Part shown: positions 46,458-57,340 of the stretch, one piece after another
How positions within the stretch are numbered: position 1 is the first letter of the stretch
Layout: the number at the start of each line of letters is the position of its first letter
Origin: an uncultured Hyphomicrobiales bacterium
GTDB taxonomy: Bacteria > Pseudomonadota > Alphaproteobacteria > Rhizobiales > TMED25
Length of the DNA: 64,000 nt
Reading direction: 5' to 3'
Assembly: GCA_905181735.1 (NCBI GenBank)
Contig: CAJIYR010000004.1
Span: forward strand, 1-64,000
Notes under the pieces: generated by a model
Seen by the model: only the letters and a program-made list of their open reading frames with translations
The model's database searches: none
What the model was told of the DNA's origin: nothing
Program-made: the position numbers and the translations under genes

Positions 46458-47204
46458 ATGATTTTTTCTGCATCAGAATTAGAAAGATACTCTAGGCAGA
46501 TCTTGATTAATAATATTGGAGGAACAGGGCAAAGAAAATTAAAGTTATCAAGGATACTGGTAATAGGAGCGGGCGGCCTTGGGTCTCCTGTTTTGACATA
46601 TCTTGCATCAGTTGGAATAGGAACAATCGGTATAATAGATTACGATAAAGTGGAACTATCGAATTTACAAAGGCAGTTTATTCATAGCGTTAAAACGATT
46701 GGTAGTAATAAGGCATTAAGCGCTAGAAAGTATATTAATTATTTAAATCCAGAGATAAATACAGATATTTATGATTATAAAATTAAACTAGATAATTGTG
46801 ATAAAATAATTCTTAATTATGACATAGTAATAGATGCAAGTGATAATTTTAAAACACGTTTTATAGTTTCTGATTCATGCGACCGTCTTAATAAGCCATA
46901 TATAATGGGTGCTGTACGTTCATATGAAGGGCAAGTAAGTACGTTTACCCCTTATGAAGAAAATGAAGAATCTATTCTAAATCCTAGATTGAGAGATTTA
47001 TATTCTGAAGAAAATATAAAATCTGATGAAATTGGATGCAAAGAAGAGGGTGTTTTAGGTGTTACAACTGGACTAATCGGTACGTTAATGGCAACAGAAG
47101 CAATTAAATTAATTGTTGGTATAGGCAACACATTAATCGGAAAATTATTGTTAGTTGATTTACTAAATATGAGATTTGAAGAGATAAGATATAAAAGGAA
47201 ATAA
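46458..47204 (+). CDS. MoeB/ThiF-family adenylyltransferase lacking zinc cysteines
   Basis: E1-like enzyme of 248 residues that should adenylate the C-terminus of a small sulfur carrier such as MoaD or ThiS. ERYSRQILINNIGGTGQRKL and the nucleotide loop GAGGLGSPVLTYLA are clear, as are ELSNLQRQFIH and DASDNFKTRF. The usual CxxC zinc pairs of MoeB are missing: the place of CYRC reads RDLYSEEN and the protein ends RYKRK without the second CxxC. A single Cys remains before EEGVLG. The activity may therefore differ; the sulfur-carrier partner is not in this window. It follows dut after 25 bases, its usual place in Alphaproteobacteria. Confidence 0.88.
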   Translation: MIFSASELERYSRQILINNIGGTGQRKLKLSRILVIGAGGLGSPVLTYLASVGIGTIGIIDYDKVELSNLQRQFIHSVKTIGSNKALSARKYINYLNPEINTDIYDYKIKLDNCDKIILNYDIVIDASDNFKTRFIVSDSCDRLNKPYIMGAVRSYEGQVSTFTPYEENEESILNPRLRDLYSEENIKSDEIGCKEEGVLGVTTGLIGTLMATEAIKLIVGIGNTLIGKLLLVDLLNMRFEEIRYKRK

Positions 47205-47214
47205 AGATTTTATT

Positions 47215-47814
47215 ATGAGAGTATTATTACATTACAAAGCATATCTAATTTCATTATTAATTTTTATATTTTTATTATCTGTAGTGGTTATTATTTTTCC
47301 AGACGCATTAAAAAAATTAAATGAAAATAGATCCATACAATCAACTAATGTAAAAATATATTCAGATAATACTGGTATAGTATTTAAGAGTCTTAAAAAA
47401 AATAAAGCAAATCTTAGGCAAGGACCGTCATTAGACCATCAGATATTATGGACTTATAATAAATATAAATTACCAGTTGAAATTATTGGGCAGACAAAGA
47501 TTGGTTGGAGTAAGATTAGAGATTTTACGGGCGAAGAAGGTTGGATATCCAATACACTGTTATCTAATAATCGTACTGCCATGATTGCACCTTGGGATGT
47601 TAAAAGCCAACCGCAGGATTATAGAAATTTATTTAAAGAACCTCTAACTACATCAAAAGTAATTAAATTTTTAGAACCGGGTGTTATAGTTAATATTAGT
47701 CAATGTACAGGATCTTGGTGCAATATTTATATAGGTAAAAGTGAAGGTTGGATAAAACAAAACCAGCTATACGGGGTTTATCTTGATGAAGTTATTAATA
47801 TTGAGCGAGATTAA
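47215..47814 (+). CDS. SH3-domain membrane-anchored protein
   Basis: Protein of 199 residues with an N-terminal transmembrane or signal-anchor segment (about 7-28, LISLLIFIFLLSVVVIIF), then two bacterial SH3-like repeats. The first spans about 63-118 (ANLRQGPSLDHQILWTYNK, GWSKIRDFTGEEGWI) and the second about 130-190 (CTGSWCNIYIGKSEGWI). Such proteins are thought to bind cell-wall peptides in the periplasm; the actual partner is unknown. It ends by overlapping the convergent irr stop by four bases. Confidence 0.87.
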   Translation: MRVLLHYKAYLISLLIFIFLLSVVVIIFPDALKKLNENRSIQSTNVKIYSDNTGIVFKSLKKNKANLRQGPSLDHQILWTYNKYKLPVEIIGQTKIGWSKIRDFTGEEGWISNTLLSNNRTAMIAPWDVKSQPQDYRNLFKEPLTTSKVIKFLEPGVIVNISQCTGSWCNIYIGKSEGWIKQNQLYGVYLDEVINIERD

Positions 47815-48245
47815 TTATCATCTACAAGATCAATAGTAATATTGATTGATTTGATTTTTTTACCTTCTGGAATTTTAGGAATATTTATTAATTTTAATTC
47901 TTTATTATCAATGTCTGAAATAGTATCTTTATAAATAAAATGATGATGATCAGTAGTATTGGTATCAAAATATGTTTTTGAATTACTGATACGAACTTCC
48001 TTGAGTAGGCCATATTCATTAAAGTGGTTTATTGTATTATATATCGTTCCTAATGAAATATGAAGATTTGAACTGATAGCTTCTTCATGTATCTTTTCTG
48101 CAGTAAAGTGTCTTTTCCCTTTACCGAACATTAGACCAGCCAAAGAAACTCTTTGTTTTGTTGGAATTATATCTGCACGACGTAACATTCCCATTATACA
48201 TATTTTATCAAAATTATAATTTTGTATTTTCGTATTTTTTTTCAT
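47811..48245 (-). CDS. irr: Fur-family regulator Irr (iron response regulator)
   Basis: Iron/haem-responsive transcription factor of Alphaproteobacteria. It has 144 residues. LRRADIIPTKQRVSLAGLMFGKGKRHFTAEKIHEEA matches Irr rather than Fur: the FGKG-RH-TAE pattern is Irr-specific. SLGTIYNTINHFNEYGLL is the DNA-recognition region, and the TDHHHFI histidine cluster is the haem/metal site. The Cys-Pro haem motif of Bradyrhizobium Irr is absent, as in most relatives. Divergence from fabA-fabB is the conserved irr position. No obvious ICE operator is seen in the 102-bp spacer. The target may be the haem genes hemE/hemJ in this window, but that is speculation. Confidence 0.92.
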   Translation of the reverse strand: MKKNTKIQNYNFDKICIMGMLRRADIIPTKQRVSLAGLMFGKGKRHFTAEKIHEEAISSNLHISLGTIYNTINHFNEYGLLKEVRISNSKTYFDTNTTDHHHFIYKDTISDIDNKELKLINIPKIPEGKKIKSINITIDLVDDN

Positions 48246-48347
48246 TATCTATTTATTGTATAAAAGTTATAAATAATATATATCCAAACATTATAATTTA
48301 TATTAGAGTAATATAGATAAAATAGCTATAAAATGTATGAATAAAAG

Positions 48348-48866
48348 ATGAAAATAAAAAAAACAACATTCGAATATGAAGATTTACTATCTTGTGCTAG
48401 GGGTGAATTATTTGGATCCGGTAATGCACAGCTACCTATGCCACCTATGTTAATGTTTGATAAGATAACCAATGTTGACGAGATAAAAGGATCATATTCA
48501 AAAGGACAGATTGTAGCCGAATTTACTATAGATCCAGAGTCTTGGTTTTTTTTATGTCATTTTCAAGGAGATCCTGTTATGCCCGGTTGTTTAGGGTTGG
48601 ACGCATTGTGGCAATTGGTTGGATTTTATCTTGGCTGGATGGGAAGGCCTGGAAAAGGAAGGGCATTAGGTGTTGGTGAAGTAAAATTTACAGGTATGGT
48701 ATTGCCAACAGTAAAAAAATTAACTTATGTCATTAATATAAAAAAAATTATTGCACGTAAACTAACACTTGGAATTGCTGACGGTGAGTTATTTGCTGAT
48801 GGCGAAAAGATATATACAGCTGAAAATCTTAAAGTAGGACTATTTGAAGAGAGTAATAATAGTTAA
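48348..48866 (+). CDS. fabA: 3-hydroxydecanoyl-ACP dehydratase/isomerase
   Basis: Introduces the cis double bond in unsaturated fatty acids by dehydrating and isomerising C10 acyl-ACP. It has 172 residues. The active-site His lies in [30 protein letters not shown], and [17 protein letters not shown] follows. With fabB and fabI downstream it forms a three-gene fatty acid operon, showing the FabA-FabB anaerobic route to unsaturated fatty acids is complete here. Confidence 0.98.
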   Translation: MKIKKTTFEYEDLLSCARGELFGSGNAQLPMPPMLMFDKITNVDEIKGSYSKGQIVAEFTIDPESWFFLCHFQGDPVMPGCLGLDALWQLVGFYLGWMGRPGKGRALGVGEVKFTGMVLPTVKKLTYVINIKKIIARKLTLGIADGELFADGEKIYTAENLKVGLFEESNNS

Positions 48867-48898
48867 CAAATAATCTCTAGCAAGATTGGAATTTTTAA

Positions 48899-50113
48899 AT
48901 GAGACGTGTAGTTATAACTGGAATGGGAATAGTTTCAAGTATTGGAAACAATAAGGAAGAAGTCTTGTCCTCTTTGTATAATTGTAAATCAGGGATTGTT
49001 TCAGCCGATGGTTATAAGGAGCTTGGATTTCGTTCACAAGTACATGGATTGCCGAAATTAAATCCTGCTGATGTTATTGACAGAAGAAAACAAAGATTTT
49101 TAGCGGATGGATCGGGGTGGGCTTATATAGCAACTGAGCAGGCGATTGCAGATTCTGGTTTGTTGCCTGAAGATATTAGTAATATTAATACTGGTTTAAT
49201 AGTCGGTACGGGAGGACCTTCCACAAGAGCTATAGTACAAGCAGCTGATGCTACAAGAGAAAAAGGGGCAAAGTATGTTGGTCCGTTTGCTGTACCTAAA
49301 GCCATGTGTTCAATGGCCTCTGCAACTCTATCGACATATTTTGGCATAAAAGGTGTGAATTATTCTATATCTTCTGCTTGCGCTACATCTAATAATTGTA
49401 TTGGAAATGCTTATGAACTCATTCAATGGGGGAAGCAGGATGTAATGATAGCAGGTGGTGGAGAGGAGTTAGATTGGAGTTTATCAGTTTTATTTGATGC
49501 AATGGGGGCTATGTCATCTAATTATAATGATACTCCTGATGTAGCTAGTCGAGCGTATGATGTAAACAGAGATGGTTTTGTAATAGCTGGTGGAGCAGGT
49601 ATATTAGTATTGGAAGAGTACGAACATGCAATGAATAGAGGTGCCAATATATATGCAGAAATTGTAGGATATGGGTCAACATCAGACGGAAATGATATGG
49701 TATTGCTATCTGGAGAAGGTGCTCAAAGAGCAATGAAACAGGCGTTAAATAATGTACATGAGCCCATTGACTATATTAATCCGCACGCAACATCAACTCC
49801 ACAGGGTGACGTGATAGAAATAGAAGCAATAAAGCAAGTTTTTAAAGATAAATTACCAATAGTATCAGCAACAAAATCCTTAACAGGGCATTCATTGGGT
49901 GCAGCTGGTGCTCAAGAAGCAATTTATTCATTGCTGATGATGAATAATAATTTTATATGTGAATCAGCTCATATTAGCGAATTAGATCCGGTATTTGACG
50001 GTGTCCCCATTGCTCTTAAGAGACATGATGATGTTGATTTAAGGCATGTTATGTCAAATACTTTTGGGTTTGGTGGGACAAATGCTGCCTTAGTATTCAA
50101 AAAATTGGATTGA
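48899..50113 (+). CDS. fabB: 3-oxoacyl-ACP synthase I
   Basis: Beta-ketoacyl-ACP synthase that elongates unsaturated acyl-ACP. It has 404 residues. The catalytic Cys is in [17 protein letters not shown], and the two His in [11 protein letters not shown] and [19 protein letters not shown]. The C-terminal [15 protein letters not shown] is typical. FabB rather than FabF is chosen because of the fabA-fabB pairing and GTSTP-like ATSTPQGD pattern. It lies 32 bases after fabA. Confidence 0.97.
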   Translation: MRRVVITGMGIVSSIGNNKEEVLSSLYNCKSGIVSADGYKELGFRSQVHGLPKLNPADVIDRRKQRFLADGSGWAYIATEQAIADSGLLPEDISNINTGLIVGTGGPSTRAIVQAADATREKGAKYVGPFAVPKAMCSMASATLSTYFGIKGVNYSISSACATSNNCIGNAYELIQWGKQDVMIAGGGEELDWSLSVLFDAMGAMSSNYNDTPDVASRAYDVNRDGFVIAGGAGILVLEEYEHAMNRGANIYAEIVGYGSTSDGNDMVLLSGEGAQRAMKQALNNVHEPIDYINPHATSTPQGDVIEIEAIKQVFKDKLPIVSATKSLTGHSLGAAGAQEAIYSLLMMNNNFICESAHISELDPVFDGVPIALKRHDDVDLRHVMSNTFGFGGTNAALVFKKLD

Positions 50114-50115
50114 TA

Positions 50116-50970
50116 ATGAATCAAGAAATAGAAAATACAATCGATTTATCTCTAATGAGAGGTAAAAGAGGATTAATAATGGGTGTAGCAAATGACCATT
50201 CCATTGCATGGGGGGTTGCAAGATCACTTCATGCGGCAGGTGCAGAGCTGGCCTTTACATATCAGTCAGAAACTTTGAAGAAGAGGATAGAACCTCTTGC
50301 AAGCTCTGTTGGCGCTTCTCTTCTAATACCTTGTGATGTAGAGAATGTTGGCGATGTAGAGAATGTATTTGATATAATTTCTCAAGAGTGGGGTAGTATA
50401 GACTTTGTTGTTCATGCTATTGCATATTCAGATAAAAGCCAATTAAAAGGATATTATGCAGATACCACTAGAGATAATTTTATTAAAACAATGGTTATTT
50501 CATGTTTTTCATTTACGGAAGTCGCAAAGCAGTCAAAAAGACTAATGGTTGACGGCGGCTCATTGTTAACGCTCACGTTTTCTGGGTCTAATAAAGTTAT
50601 GCCAAACTATAATGTTATGGGAATTTCTAAGGCCGCATTAGAGTCGTCAGTTAGATATCTTGCATCAGATTTTGGGCCATTAAATATTCGTGTGAATGCT
50701 ATATCTGCTGGTCCTATGAGAACTTTAGCAGGTGGTGGAATAACAGACGCAAGGGCAATATTTAATTTTCAAAAAAGACATTCGCCATTAAGAAGAACTG
50801 TAACGCTTAATGAATTAGGCGGTTCGTCCATATATTTATTATCAGATCTTTCATCGGGCGTTACCGGTGAAATACATTACGTTGATGCTGGATACAATAT
50901 TATTGCAACTCCTAAACCAGAAATGCTTCAGGACGAATCTATCTTCACTGATACCTCAAAAGAAAAATAA
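50116..50970 (+). CDS. fabI: Enoyl-ACP reductase (NADH)
   Basis: Reduces the double bond of enoyl-ACP in the last step of each elongation cycle. The start is taken at ATG 50116, two bases after the fabB stop; a TTG at 50110 would overlap fabB. The 284 residues have NDHSIAWGVARSLHAAGAELAFTYQSE at the N-terminus and the catalytic YNVMGISKAALES (Tyr-x6-Lys), which distinguishes FabI from FabG-type reductases. It is the third gene of fabA-fabB-fabI and ends 24 bases before the convergent pnp. Confidence 0.97.
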   Translation: MNQEIENTIDLSLMRGKRGLIMGVANDHSIAWGVARSLHAAGAELAFTYQSETLKKRIEPLASSVGASLLIPCDVENVGDVENVFDIISQEWGSIDFVVHAIAYSDKSQLKGYYADTTRDNFIKTMVISCFSFTEVAKQSKRLMVDGGSLLTLTFSGSNKVMPNYNVMGISKAALESSVRYLASDFGPLNIRVNAISAGPMRTLAGGGITDARAIFNFQKRHSPLRRTVTLNELGGSSIYLLSDLSSGVTGEIHYVDAGYNIIATPKPEMLQDESIFTDTSKEK

Positions 50971-50994
50971 GAATAAGTTAAATCTATAAGAAAA

Positions 50995-53178
50995 TTATTT
51001 ATTTCTTTCTCGGGAAGATGGTCGAGCAGGTCTTTTTCTTTTTGGAGGCTCTTCGTCAGCATTATTATTTGTGCCTTCTACCTGTTTTCCAGTTTCTTGA
51101 TCAATGTGTTTCATTGTAAGTCTTACTTTGCCTCTGTCATCGAAGCCCATAAGTTTTACAAATACTTTATCACCTTCGTTAACCACTTCTGAAACAGTTT
51201 CAGGGCGACCATCGTTTAATTGTGAAATGTGAACTAATCCATCTTTTGGTCCAAAGAAGTTAACAAAAGCACCAAAATCTACTACTTTTACAACATTACC
51301 TTCATATATCTCTCCAACTTCTGGTTCCGCAACAATCATATGTATTTTTTCCAGAGCAAGCTCAATTGATGCTTTGTTCGCTGAAGCTACGGTAACAACT
51401 CCGTTATCTTCAACACTAATTTGAGCACCACTTTCTTCAACCATTTGTTTGATAATTTTTCCACCAGCTCCAATGATATCGCGGATTTTATCTACTGGAA
51501 TATTTACAGTAACTATTCTTGGTGCAAATTCCCCTACATCATTTCTAGATTCTGTTATTACTTTAGCCATTTCTCCTAAGATGTGTGTTCTACCTTTTTT
51601 TGCTTGAGCTAAGGCTATTTTCATAATATCTTCTGTTATTCCAGATATCTTAATATCCATTTGTAGAGTTGTTACGCCTTCAGAAGTACCTGCAACTTTA
51701 AAGTCCATATCACCAAGATGATCCTCGTCTCCAAGAATATCAGATAGAACTGCAAAGTCTTTTCCTTCAAGTATTAAACCCATTGCAATTCCAGCAACTG
51801 GACTTTTTATCGGCACACCAGCATCCATTAATGCGAGTGATGTTCCACAAACTGTTGCCATTGATGATGAACCGTTTGACTCAGTGATTTCTGAAACAAC
51901 TCTTATAGTGTATGGAAAATCTTCTTTGTTAGGTAGCACGGGATGAATTGCTCTCCAGGCTAATTTCCCATGACCAACTTCTCTTCTACTTGTGAATCCT
52001 GTTCTTCCAACTTCACCAACAGAATATGGAGGGAAATTATAATGTAACATGAAAGATTGTTTGTAAGTTCCATTTAATGAATCAACATATTGTTCATCTT
52101 GTCCTGTTCCAAGAGTTGCAACGGCAATTGCTTGGGTTTCTCCACGTGTAAATAATGCAGAGCCATGAGTTCTAGGAAGAACTGCAATTTCAGATACTAT
52201 AGGTCTAATATCTTCAAGACCTCTTCCATCAATTCTTTTTGATGTTTTTAGTATAGATTGTCGTACTATACTTTTTTCTACAGTTTTAAAACAACTTAAA
52301 ATATCATTCTGATCATAATTAATTTCTTCATTGGGATTAAGTTCAGCAATTACTTTGTCTTTAATGCCAGATAGGGTTGATTGTCTTTCTTTCTTGTCGG
52401 CAATTTTATATGCCTTTGTAACGTCTGTTTTAATTATTTTTTCTATTTTTGCATCTAATTCTGAGTGATCAGAGATTTCTATTTCTCTCATGTCTTTAGC
52501 AGATTTTTGAGCTAGTTTTATTATCATGTCAATTACAGGCTGCATATTACTGTGTGCGAACATCACACCACCAAGCATAATATCTTCTGATAATTCTTTT
52601 GCTTCTGACTCAATCATGAGTACAGCATTTTTTGTTCCAGCAACAACTAAGTCGAGAGATGAATCCAAGAGTTCTTCAGTTTTAGGGTTAAGGACGTATT
52701 CATTGTTTATATATCCTATTCTTGCTGCACCAACCGGTCCTTTAAATGGGATTCCAGATATTGTTAAAGCCGCCGAACATGCAATAATAGAAATTATATC
52801 AGGATCATTTTCTGTATCATGTGACAGTACTGTTGCTATAACTTGTGTTTCATTTTTAAATTCTTTAACAAAAAGAGGTCTGATTGGCCTGTCAATTAAT
52901 CTTGACACTAACGTTTCTTTTTCCGTTGGACGACCTTCACGTTTGAAATATCCGCCTGGTATTCTACCTGCAGCGTAAGCTTTTTCTTGATAGTTTACTG
53001 TTAAAGGGAAGAAATCTAAGCCAGGTTTTGGTTTTTGTTCTGCGCAAACAGTTGCCAAAACAGTTGTTTCTCCATAAGTTACGATCACAGACCCATCAGC
53101 CTGTCTAGCTACTTTGCCAGTCTCAATTTTTAAAGTGCGATTTCCCCAAATAATTTCTTCACTATGTGTCTTAAACAT
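50995..53178 (-). CDS. pnp: Polyribonucleotide nucleotidyltransferase (PNPase)
   Basis: Phosphorolytic 3'-5' exoribonuclease of RNA turnover. It has 727 residues. Two RNase PH-like domains (the first with [22 protein letters not shown], the second with [18 protein letters not shown]) flank the helical region. The KH domain contains [21 protein letters not shown], and the S1 domain [28 protein letters not shown]. The tail is basic and Asn-rich. It closes the run nusA-ylxR-infB-rbfA-truB-rpsO-pnp. Confidence 0.99.
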   Translation of the reverse strand: MFKTHSEEIIWGNRTLKIETGKVARQADGSVIVTYGETTVLATVCAEQKPKPGLDFFPLTVNYQEKAYAAGRIPGGYFKREGRPTEKETLVSRLIDRPIRPLFVKEFKNETQVIATVLSHDTENDPDIISIIACSAALTISGIPFKGPVGAARIGYINNEYVLNPKTEELLDSSLDLVVAGTKNAVLMIESEAKELSEDIMLGGVMFAHSNMQPVIDMIIKLAQKSAKDMREIEISDHSELDAKIEKIIKTDVTKAYKIADKKERQSTLSGIKDKVIAELNPNEEINYDQNDILSCFKTVEKSIVRQSILKTSKRIDGRGLEDIRPIVSEIAVLPRTHGSALFTRGETQAIAVATLGTGQDEQYVDSLNGTYKQSFMLHYNFPPYSVGEVGRTGFTSRREVGHGKLAWRAIHPVLPNKEDFPYTIRVVSEITESNGSSSMATVCGTSLALMDAGVPIKSPVAGIAMGLILEGKDFAVLSDILGDEDHLGDMDFKVAGTSEGVTTLQMDIKISGITEDIMKIALAQAKKGRTHILGEMAKVITESRNDVGEFAPRIVTVNIPVDKIRDIIGAGGKIIKQMVEESGAQISVEDNGVVTVASANKASIELALEKIHMIVAEPEVGEIYEGNVVKVVDFGAFVNFFGPKDGLVHISQLNDGRPETVSEVVNEGDKVFVKLMGFDDRGKVRLTMKHIDQETGKQVEGTNNNADEEPPKRKRPARPSSRERNK

Positions 53179-53234
53179 TATATCTCTTTCGTTATGTAAA
53201 AACTATATTTCTACATCTATGGTTTATTTTAATA

Positions 53235-53504
53235 TTAACGGCGTATTCCTAATTCTTTGATTATAGTTTGATAACGTTCTTCATTGTTTAATTTTATATA
53301 ATCAAGATGTTTTCTTCTTTGGCTAACCATTTTTAATAACCCTCTCCTAGAATGGTTGTCTTTTTTGTGGGTTTTGAAATGTTCTGTAAGATTTTTTATT
53401 CTTTCTGTTAGTACTGCTATCTGTACATGGGATGATCCAGTATCATTTGGATTAATAGCATATTCTTTTATTAGTTCTTGTTTTCTTTCACTTGTAATCG
53501 ACAT
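53235..53504 (-). CDS. rpsO: 30S ribosomal protein S15
   Basis: Primary 16S rRNA-binding protein of the small subunit. It has 89 residues. [51 protein letters not shown] is complete and characteristic. It lies between truB (two bases upstream) and pnp (56 bases downstream), as in most Proteobacteria. Confidence 0.99.
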   Translation of the reverse strand: MSITSERKQELIKEYAINPNDTGSSHVQIAVLTERIKNLTEHFKTHKKDNHSRRGLLKMVSQRRKHLDYIKLNNEERYQTIIKELGIRR

Positions 53505-53506
53505 CT

Positions 53507-54436
53507 TTATTCTCCTATTTTTTGATCTTCTATATTTAGAACACGAATTGGTCTTAAAACATTTTCATTAATTTTACATAATGCAATTAATTTTTTTTCA
53601 AATATTGCATATGCATCCCTATTATTTCCTATATATTCAGGGCTAAGAGGGATAGATAATCCTGTCTTAAGTTTATTTGCTTCTTGTTTACTTACGTTAA
53701 CTGCCAGGATGTCGTCCAGCACAGTCTCAATAGGTTGTATAAACAAATATAAATTATCTATACCATGGTTTATTTCAATAAGTCTATCAATAGATACAAT
53801 AATTTTATTAAAAAAAGGACCGTAAGCAGTTCTTTCAAGTTTAGTTATGTGACCGTATGTCCCTAAACATCTTCCAAAATCACGAGCCAATGACCTTACA
53901 TATGTACCCTTACCACAGGTAACTTCAAAAGACATTTCTTTTTCTGATATTTTTTCTAATATTTTTATAGTTTCAATTTTTACCTTATTTTTTGATAACA
54001 GAGGAATTTCACCGTCTCTCGAAATTTTATAAGCTCTTTTTCCATTAATTTTTTTTGCTGAATAGTTTGGAGGGAGTTGATCAATCTCTCCAATAAATTT
54101 AGGTAAAATATTTTTTATATCAATGAGATTTGGATAAAGGTTTTTTTTATTTATAATGTTACCCGTTGAATCATCTGTATCAGTTTCTTCTCCCCACTTT
54201 ACAGTAAAGGTATAGGTTTTTTTTGAATCCATAAGGTATGAAACAGTTTTTGTTGCTTCGCCAATAGCAATTGGCAAAATACCAGTTGCCATCGGATCCA
54301 ATGTACCTCCGTGCCCAACTTTTTTTACATTAAATTTTCTTTTAATAATCCTAACAATGTCAGTAGAGGTTAGGCCAAGAGGCTTGTCCACTACAACCCA
54401 GCCGTGTAATTGGTTTTTTTTGTATACTTTATCCAT
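53507..54436 (-). CDS. truB: tRNA pseudouridine-55 synthase
   Basis: Converts U55 in the T-loop of tRNA to pseudouridine. It has 309 residues. [24 protein letters not shown] is the family N-terminus, and [26 protein letters not shown] contains the catalytic Asp. [18 protein letters not shown] and [12 protein letters not shown] are the next conserved blocks. It follows rbfA after 13 bases. Confidence 0.98.
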   Translation of the reverse strand: MDKVYKKNQLHGWVVVDKPLGLTSTDIVRIIKRKFNVKKVGHGGTLDPMATGILPIAIGEATKTVSYLMDSKKTYTFTVKWGEETDTDDSTGNIINKKNLYPNLIDIKNILPKFIGEIDQLPPNYSAKKINGKRAYKISRDGEIPLLSKNKVKIETIKILEKISEKEMSFEVTCGKGTYVRSLARDFGRCLGTYGHITKLERTAYGPFFNKIIVSIDRLIEINHGIDNLYLFIQPIETVLDDILAVNVSKQEANKLKTGLSIPLSPEYIGNNRDAYAIFEKKLIALCKINENVLRPIRVLNIEDQKIGE

Positions 54437-54449
54437 ACTATGGCTGTGC

Positions 54450-54836
54450 TTACAAATCTTTTTGTGATGAAGATTTTAATAAATCATTGATATGGCTGGA
54501 GTAGGCAAAAGAAGTATCTTCTTTAAAATATATGCCAGGTATATGCTTTAAGGATACCATTGTTGCAACACGACCCCTTATAAATTTAACATTCTTGTTT
54601 AGTGCAGTTATGGTTTTTTCTATTTTTAAGCCGCCAAGTGGCATAATGTAAGCAATAGCTTTTTTTAAATCAGGAGTTACTTCAACTTCAGTGATTGTGA
54701 TTGTTGCATCCATTAAATCCTGATCGTATATTTCATTTTTTATCATCATTTCAGATAAAGCGTGTCTAATCAGTTCCCCAACTCTTAATTGGCGTTGTGA
54801 TGATTTATTTTTAGGTTGTTTTTTTGAATCTAACAT
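54450..54836 (-). CDS. rbfA: Ribosome-binding factor A
   Basis: Small KH-like protein that helps mature the 30S subunit. It has 128 residues. The typical RQLRVGELIRHALSEMM near the N-terminus, then ITITEVEVTPDLKKAIAYIMPLGG and LKHIPGIYFKEDTSFAY, fit the family. It sits between infB and truB, the conserved order. Confidence 0.96.
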   Translation of the reverse strand: MLDSKKQPKNKSSQRQLRVGELIRHALSEMMIKNEIYDQDLMDATITITEVEVTPDLKKAIAYIMPLGGLKIEKTITALNKNVKFIRGRVATMVSLKHIPGIYFKEDTSFAYSSHINDLLKSSSQKDL

Positions 54837-54862
54837 ATTTTTGCTAAGAGCTAAATTATCAA

Positions 54863-57334
54863 TTACAGTGTTCGTTCAATGGTTTCAAGTTCATAACACT
54901 CTATGATATCGCCTTGTTTTATATCCTGATGATTTTTAAACGCGATGCCACATTCTTGGCCAACTCGAACTTCTTTAACTTCCTCTGTAAATCTTTTTAG
55001 AGTTGATAATTTTCCTTCATGAATAACTACACTATCTCTAATAAGTCGAAGATTTTCTTTATTTTTAACTATACCATCTGTCACCGTGCATCCTGCAATT
55101 TTACCAACTTTAGAAATATAAAATACCTCTAATACCTTTGCATTACCCACAATAGTTTCTTTGATTGTTGGGTCAAGCATTCCAGATAGAGCTGATTTGA
55201 TATCATCAATAAGATTATATATTATAGAGTACTGTCTTATTTCAATGCTATCTTTGTCGGCAAGAGCTTTTGCTTGCACATTTGGTCTTACATTAAATGC
55301 TATAATCAGTGCATTTGATGCTAGCGCAAGTGAAATATCTGATTCAGTTACCCCACCAACCCCTCCGTGTATTAATCTTACAGCAACTTCTTCTGTGGAA
55401 AGATTGTTTATAGCGGTTGAGATATCTTCAACAGATCCTTGTGCATCACCCTTAAGCAGTACAGGCAATTCTTTAAGCTCTTTTTCTTTAAGTTGACCCA
55501 TCATATATTCAAGTGTTGTTCGTTTTCCTACTCCGCTAGCATAGTTATCCTTTAATTTTCTTTTTCTATATTCTGTGATCTCTCTTGCTCTTGATTCACT
55601 TGCTATCACAGCGAATTGATCTCCTGCCTCTGGTATTCCGTTTATTCCCAATACTTCTACAGGCATAGATGGAATGGCTTCTTTTATGCTTTCTCCTTGA
55701 TCGTTTGTTAAGGCTCTTACTTTGCCCCATTGCGAACCTAAAACAACAATATCGCCAATATTTAGTTTTCCTCTTTGCACCAGAACAGTCGCAACTGGAC
55801 CTCTTCCACGATCTAAGGTTGATTCAATAACTATACCATCAGCTGCTCTATTTGGATTTGCAGTTAATTCTAACAATTCAGATTGCAATGATATTGCATC
55901 TAGCAGCTTATCTAAATTTTGTTTTTTTAAAGCTGAAACCTCCACTTCTAAGATATCTCCACTCATTGATTCAACAATAATACCGTGCTGTAACAGTTCA
56001 TTTCTTACTCTATTTGGATCAGCACCTTCTACGTCAATTTTATTTATTGCTACAATAATTGGAACACCAGCTTCTTTAGAATGGTTAATTGCTTCAATTG
56101 TTTGAGGCATAACACCGTCATCGGCTGCTACAACTAAGACTACAATATCAGTTGCTTTTGCTCCTCTAGCCCTCATAGATGTAAATGCAGCATGCCCAGG
56201 TGTATCAAGAAATGTAATTATGTTGTTTGAATTTGTGGTTAATTGATAGGCGCCTATATGTTGGGTTATGCCTCCGGCTTCTCCAGTAACAACATTTGTT
56301 TTTCGTAGGGCATCTAACAAAGATGTTTTACCATGATCTACGTGTCCCATTATTGTCACAACAGGTGCTCGGGATTCTAGATTTTCTGATAAATCATCGT
56401 TACCATGTAATCCCTCTTCTACATCTGCATCAGAAACCCTTTTAACTATGTGTCCCATCTCTTCCGCTATTAATTGAGCAGTATCTGCATCTATTGTATC
56501 GGTGATTTTAGACATCTGGCCTTGTTTCATTAGAAGCTTTATTACATCAACCGATCTTTCGGCCATTCTATTTGCAAGTTCTTGTATTGTTATTGCTTCT
56601 GGAAGAATAACTTCTCTACTAATTTTTTGTTGAATATCAAAACCAAGAGATTGCCTTTTTTCACGTTCACGGCGTCTCCTTATGGACGCTAATGAGCGAT
56701 GTCGAGGAGTATCATCTAGAGCTTTGGTAACAGTTAGTTTTGTTTTCCTTCGTTCGTCTTGGCCAAGTGTTTTAGTTTGTTTTAAATTTGTCTTTTTTCT
56801 CCCTTCCTGATCATCATCTATTGATTCTTCACTTACAGGAGATCTTTTGTTCTTTCGTGAATTTTCTGCCTCAGTATCAGCGGCTTCCTTTTTAGGTATA
56901 TTAACGTTATCTTTGTCATCATCGCCTTGATTTTTTTTGCTGTTTACTTCTAAATCTTCACGTAAAAATTGTTCAGGGCTCTCATTGAGCTTTTTTTCTT
57001 TATTTTTAGATATTTCTGTTTCTTTATTTTTAGATTCAATTAAAGCCTGCGTACGCGCGTCCTGTTCGCTTGTTGTAAGAGTACTGTTATTTAGCCCAGC
57101 ATCTAAAGGTTCTTTACTTATAGCTTTTTCTTTATTAAAAACATTATCTGCATCACTAATGGCATCTGTAGGCCTAATAATTCTTTTTCTCTTTGTCTCT
57201 ACAATTACAGAATTTGACCTGCCTTGAGAAAAGCTTGATTTAACCTGATTTGGGCTTATTGCCCCTTTTAGACTAAGAGTTTTCTTACCTGTTAGTGAAA
57301 GTTTTTTTTCTGTTGTGTCTTTTATATCTGTCAT
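54863..57334 (-). CDS. infB: Translation initiation factor IF-2
   Basis: GTPase that brings initiator tRNA to the ribosome. It has 823 residues. The N-terminal 300 are variable, charged and low in complexity, beginning [16 protein letters not shown], an alphaproteobacterial IF-2 start with QSFSHGRS-like [19 protein letters not shown]. The G domain has [18 protein letters not shown] (G1), [10 protein letters not shown] (G2), DTPGHAAF (G3) and NKID (G4). Domains II to IV follow to the end. It lies between ylxR and rbfA. Confidence 0.99.
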   Translation of the reverse strand: MTDIKDTTEKKLSLTGKKTLSLKGAISPNQVKSSFSQGRSNSVIVETKRKRIIRPTDAISDADNVFNKEKAISKEPLDAGLNNSTLTTSEQDARTQALIESKNKETEISKNKEKKLNESPEQFLREDLEVNSKKNQGDDDKDNVNIPKKEAADTEAENSRKNKRSPVSEESIDDDQEGRKKTNLKQTKTLGQDERRKTKLTVTKALDDTPRHRSLASIRRRREREKRQSLGFDIQQKISREVILPEAITIQELANRMAERSVDVIKLLMKQGQMSKITDTIDADTAQLIAEEMGHIVKRVSDADVEEGLHGNDDLSENLESRAPVVTIMGHVDHGKTSLLDALRKTNVVTGEAGGITQHIGAYQLTTNSNNIITFLDTPGHAAFTSMRARGAKATDIVVLVVAADDGVMPQTIEAINHSKEAGVPIIVAINKIDVEGADPNRVRNELLQHGIIVESMSGDILEVEVSALKKQNLDKLLDAISLQSELLELTANPNRAADGIVIESTLDRGRGPVATVLVQRGKLNIGDIVVLGSQWGKVRALTNDQGESIKEAIPSMPVEVLGINGIPEAGDQFAVIASESRAREITEYRKRKLKDNYASGVGKRTTLEYMMGQLKEKELKELPVLLKGDAQGSVEDISTAINNLSTEEVAVRLIHGGVGGVTESDISLALASNALIIAFNVRPNVQAKALADKDSIEIRQYSIIYNLIDDIKSALSGMLDPTIKETIVGNAKVLEVFYISKVGKIAGCTVTDGIVKNKENLRLIRDSVVIHEGKLSTLKRFTEEVKEVRVGQECGIAFKNHQDIKQGDIIECYELETIERTL

Positions 57335-57340
57335 ATTTTT

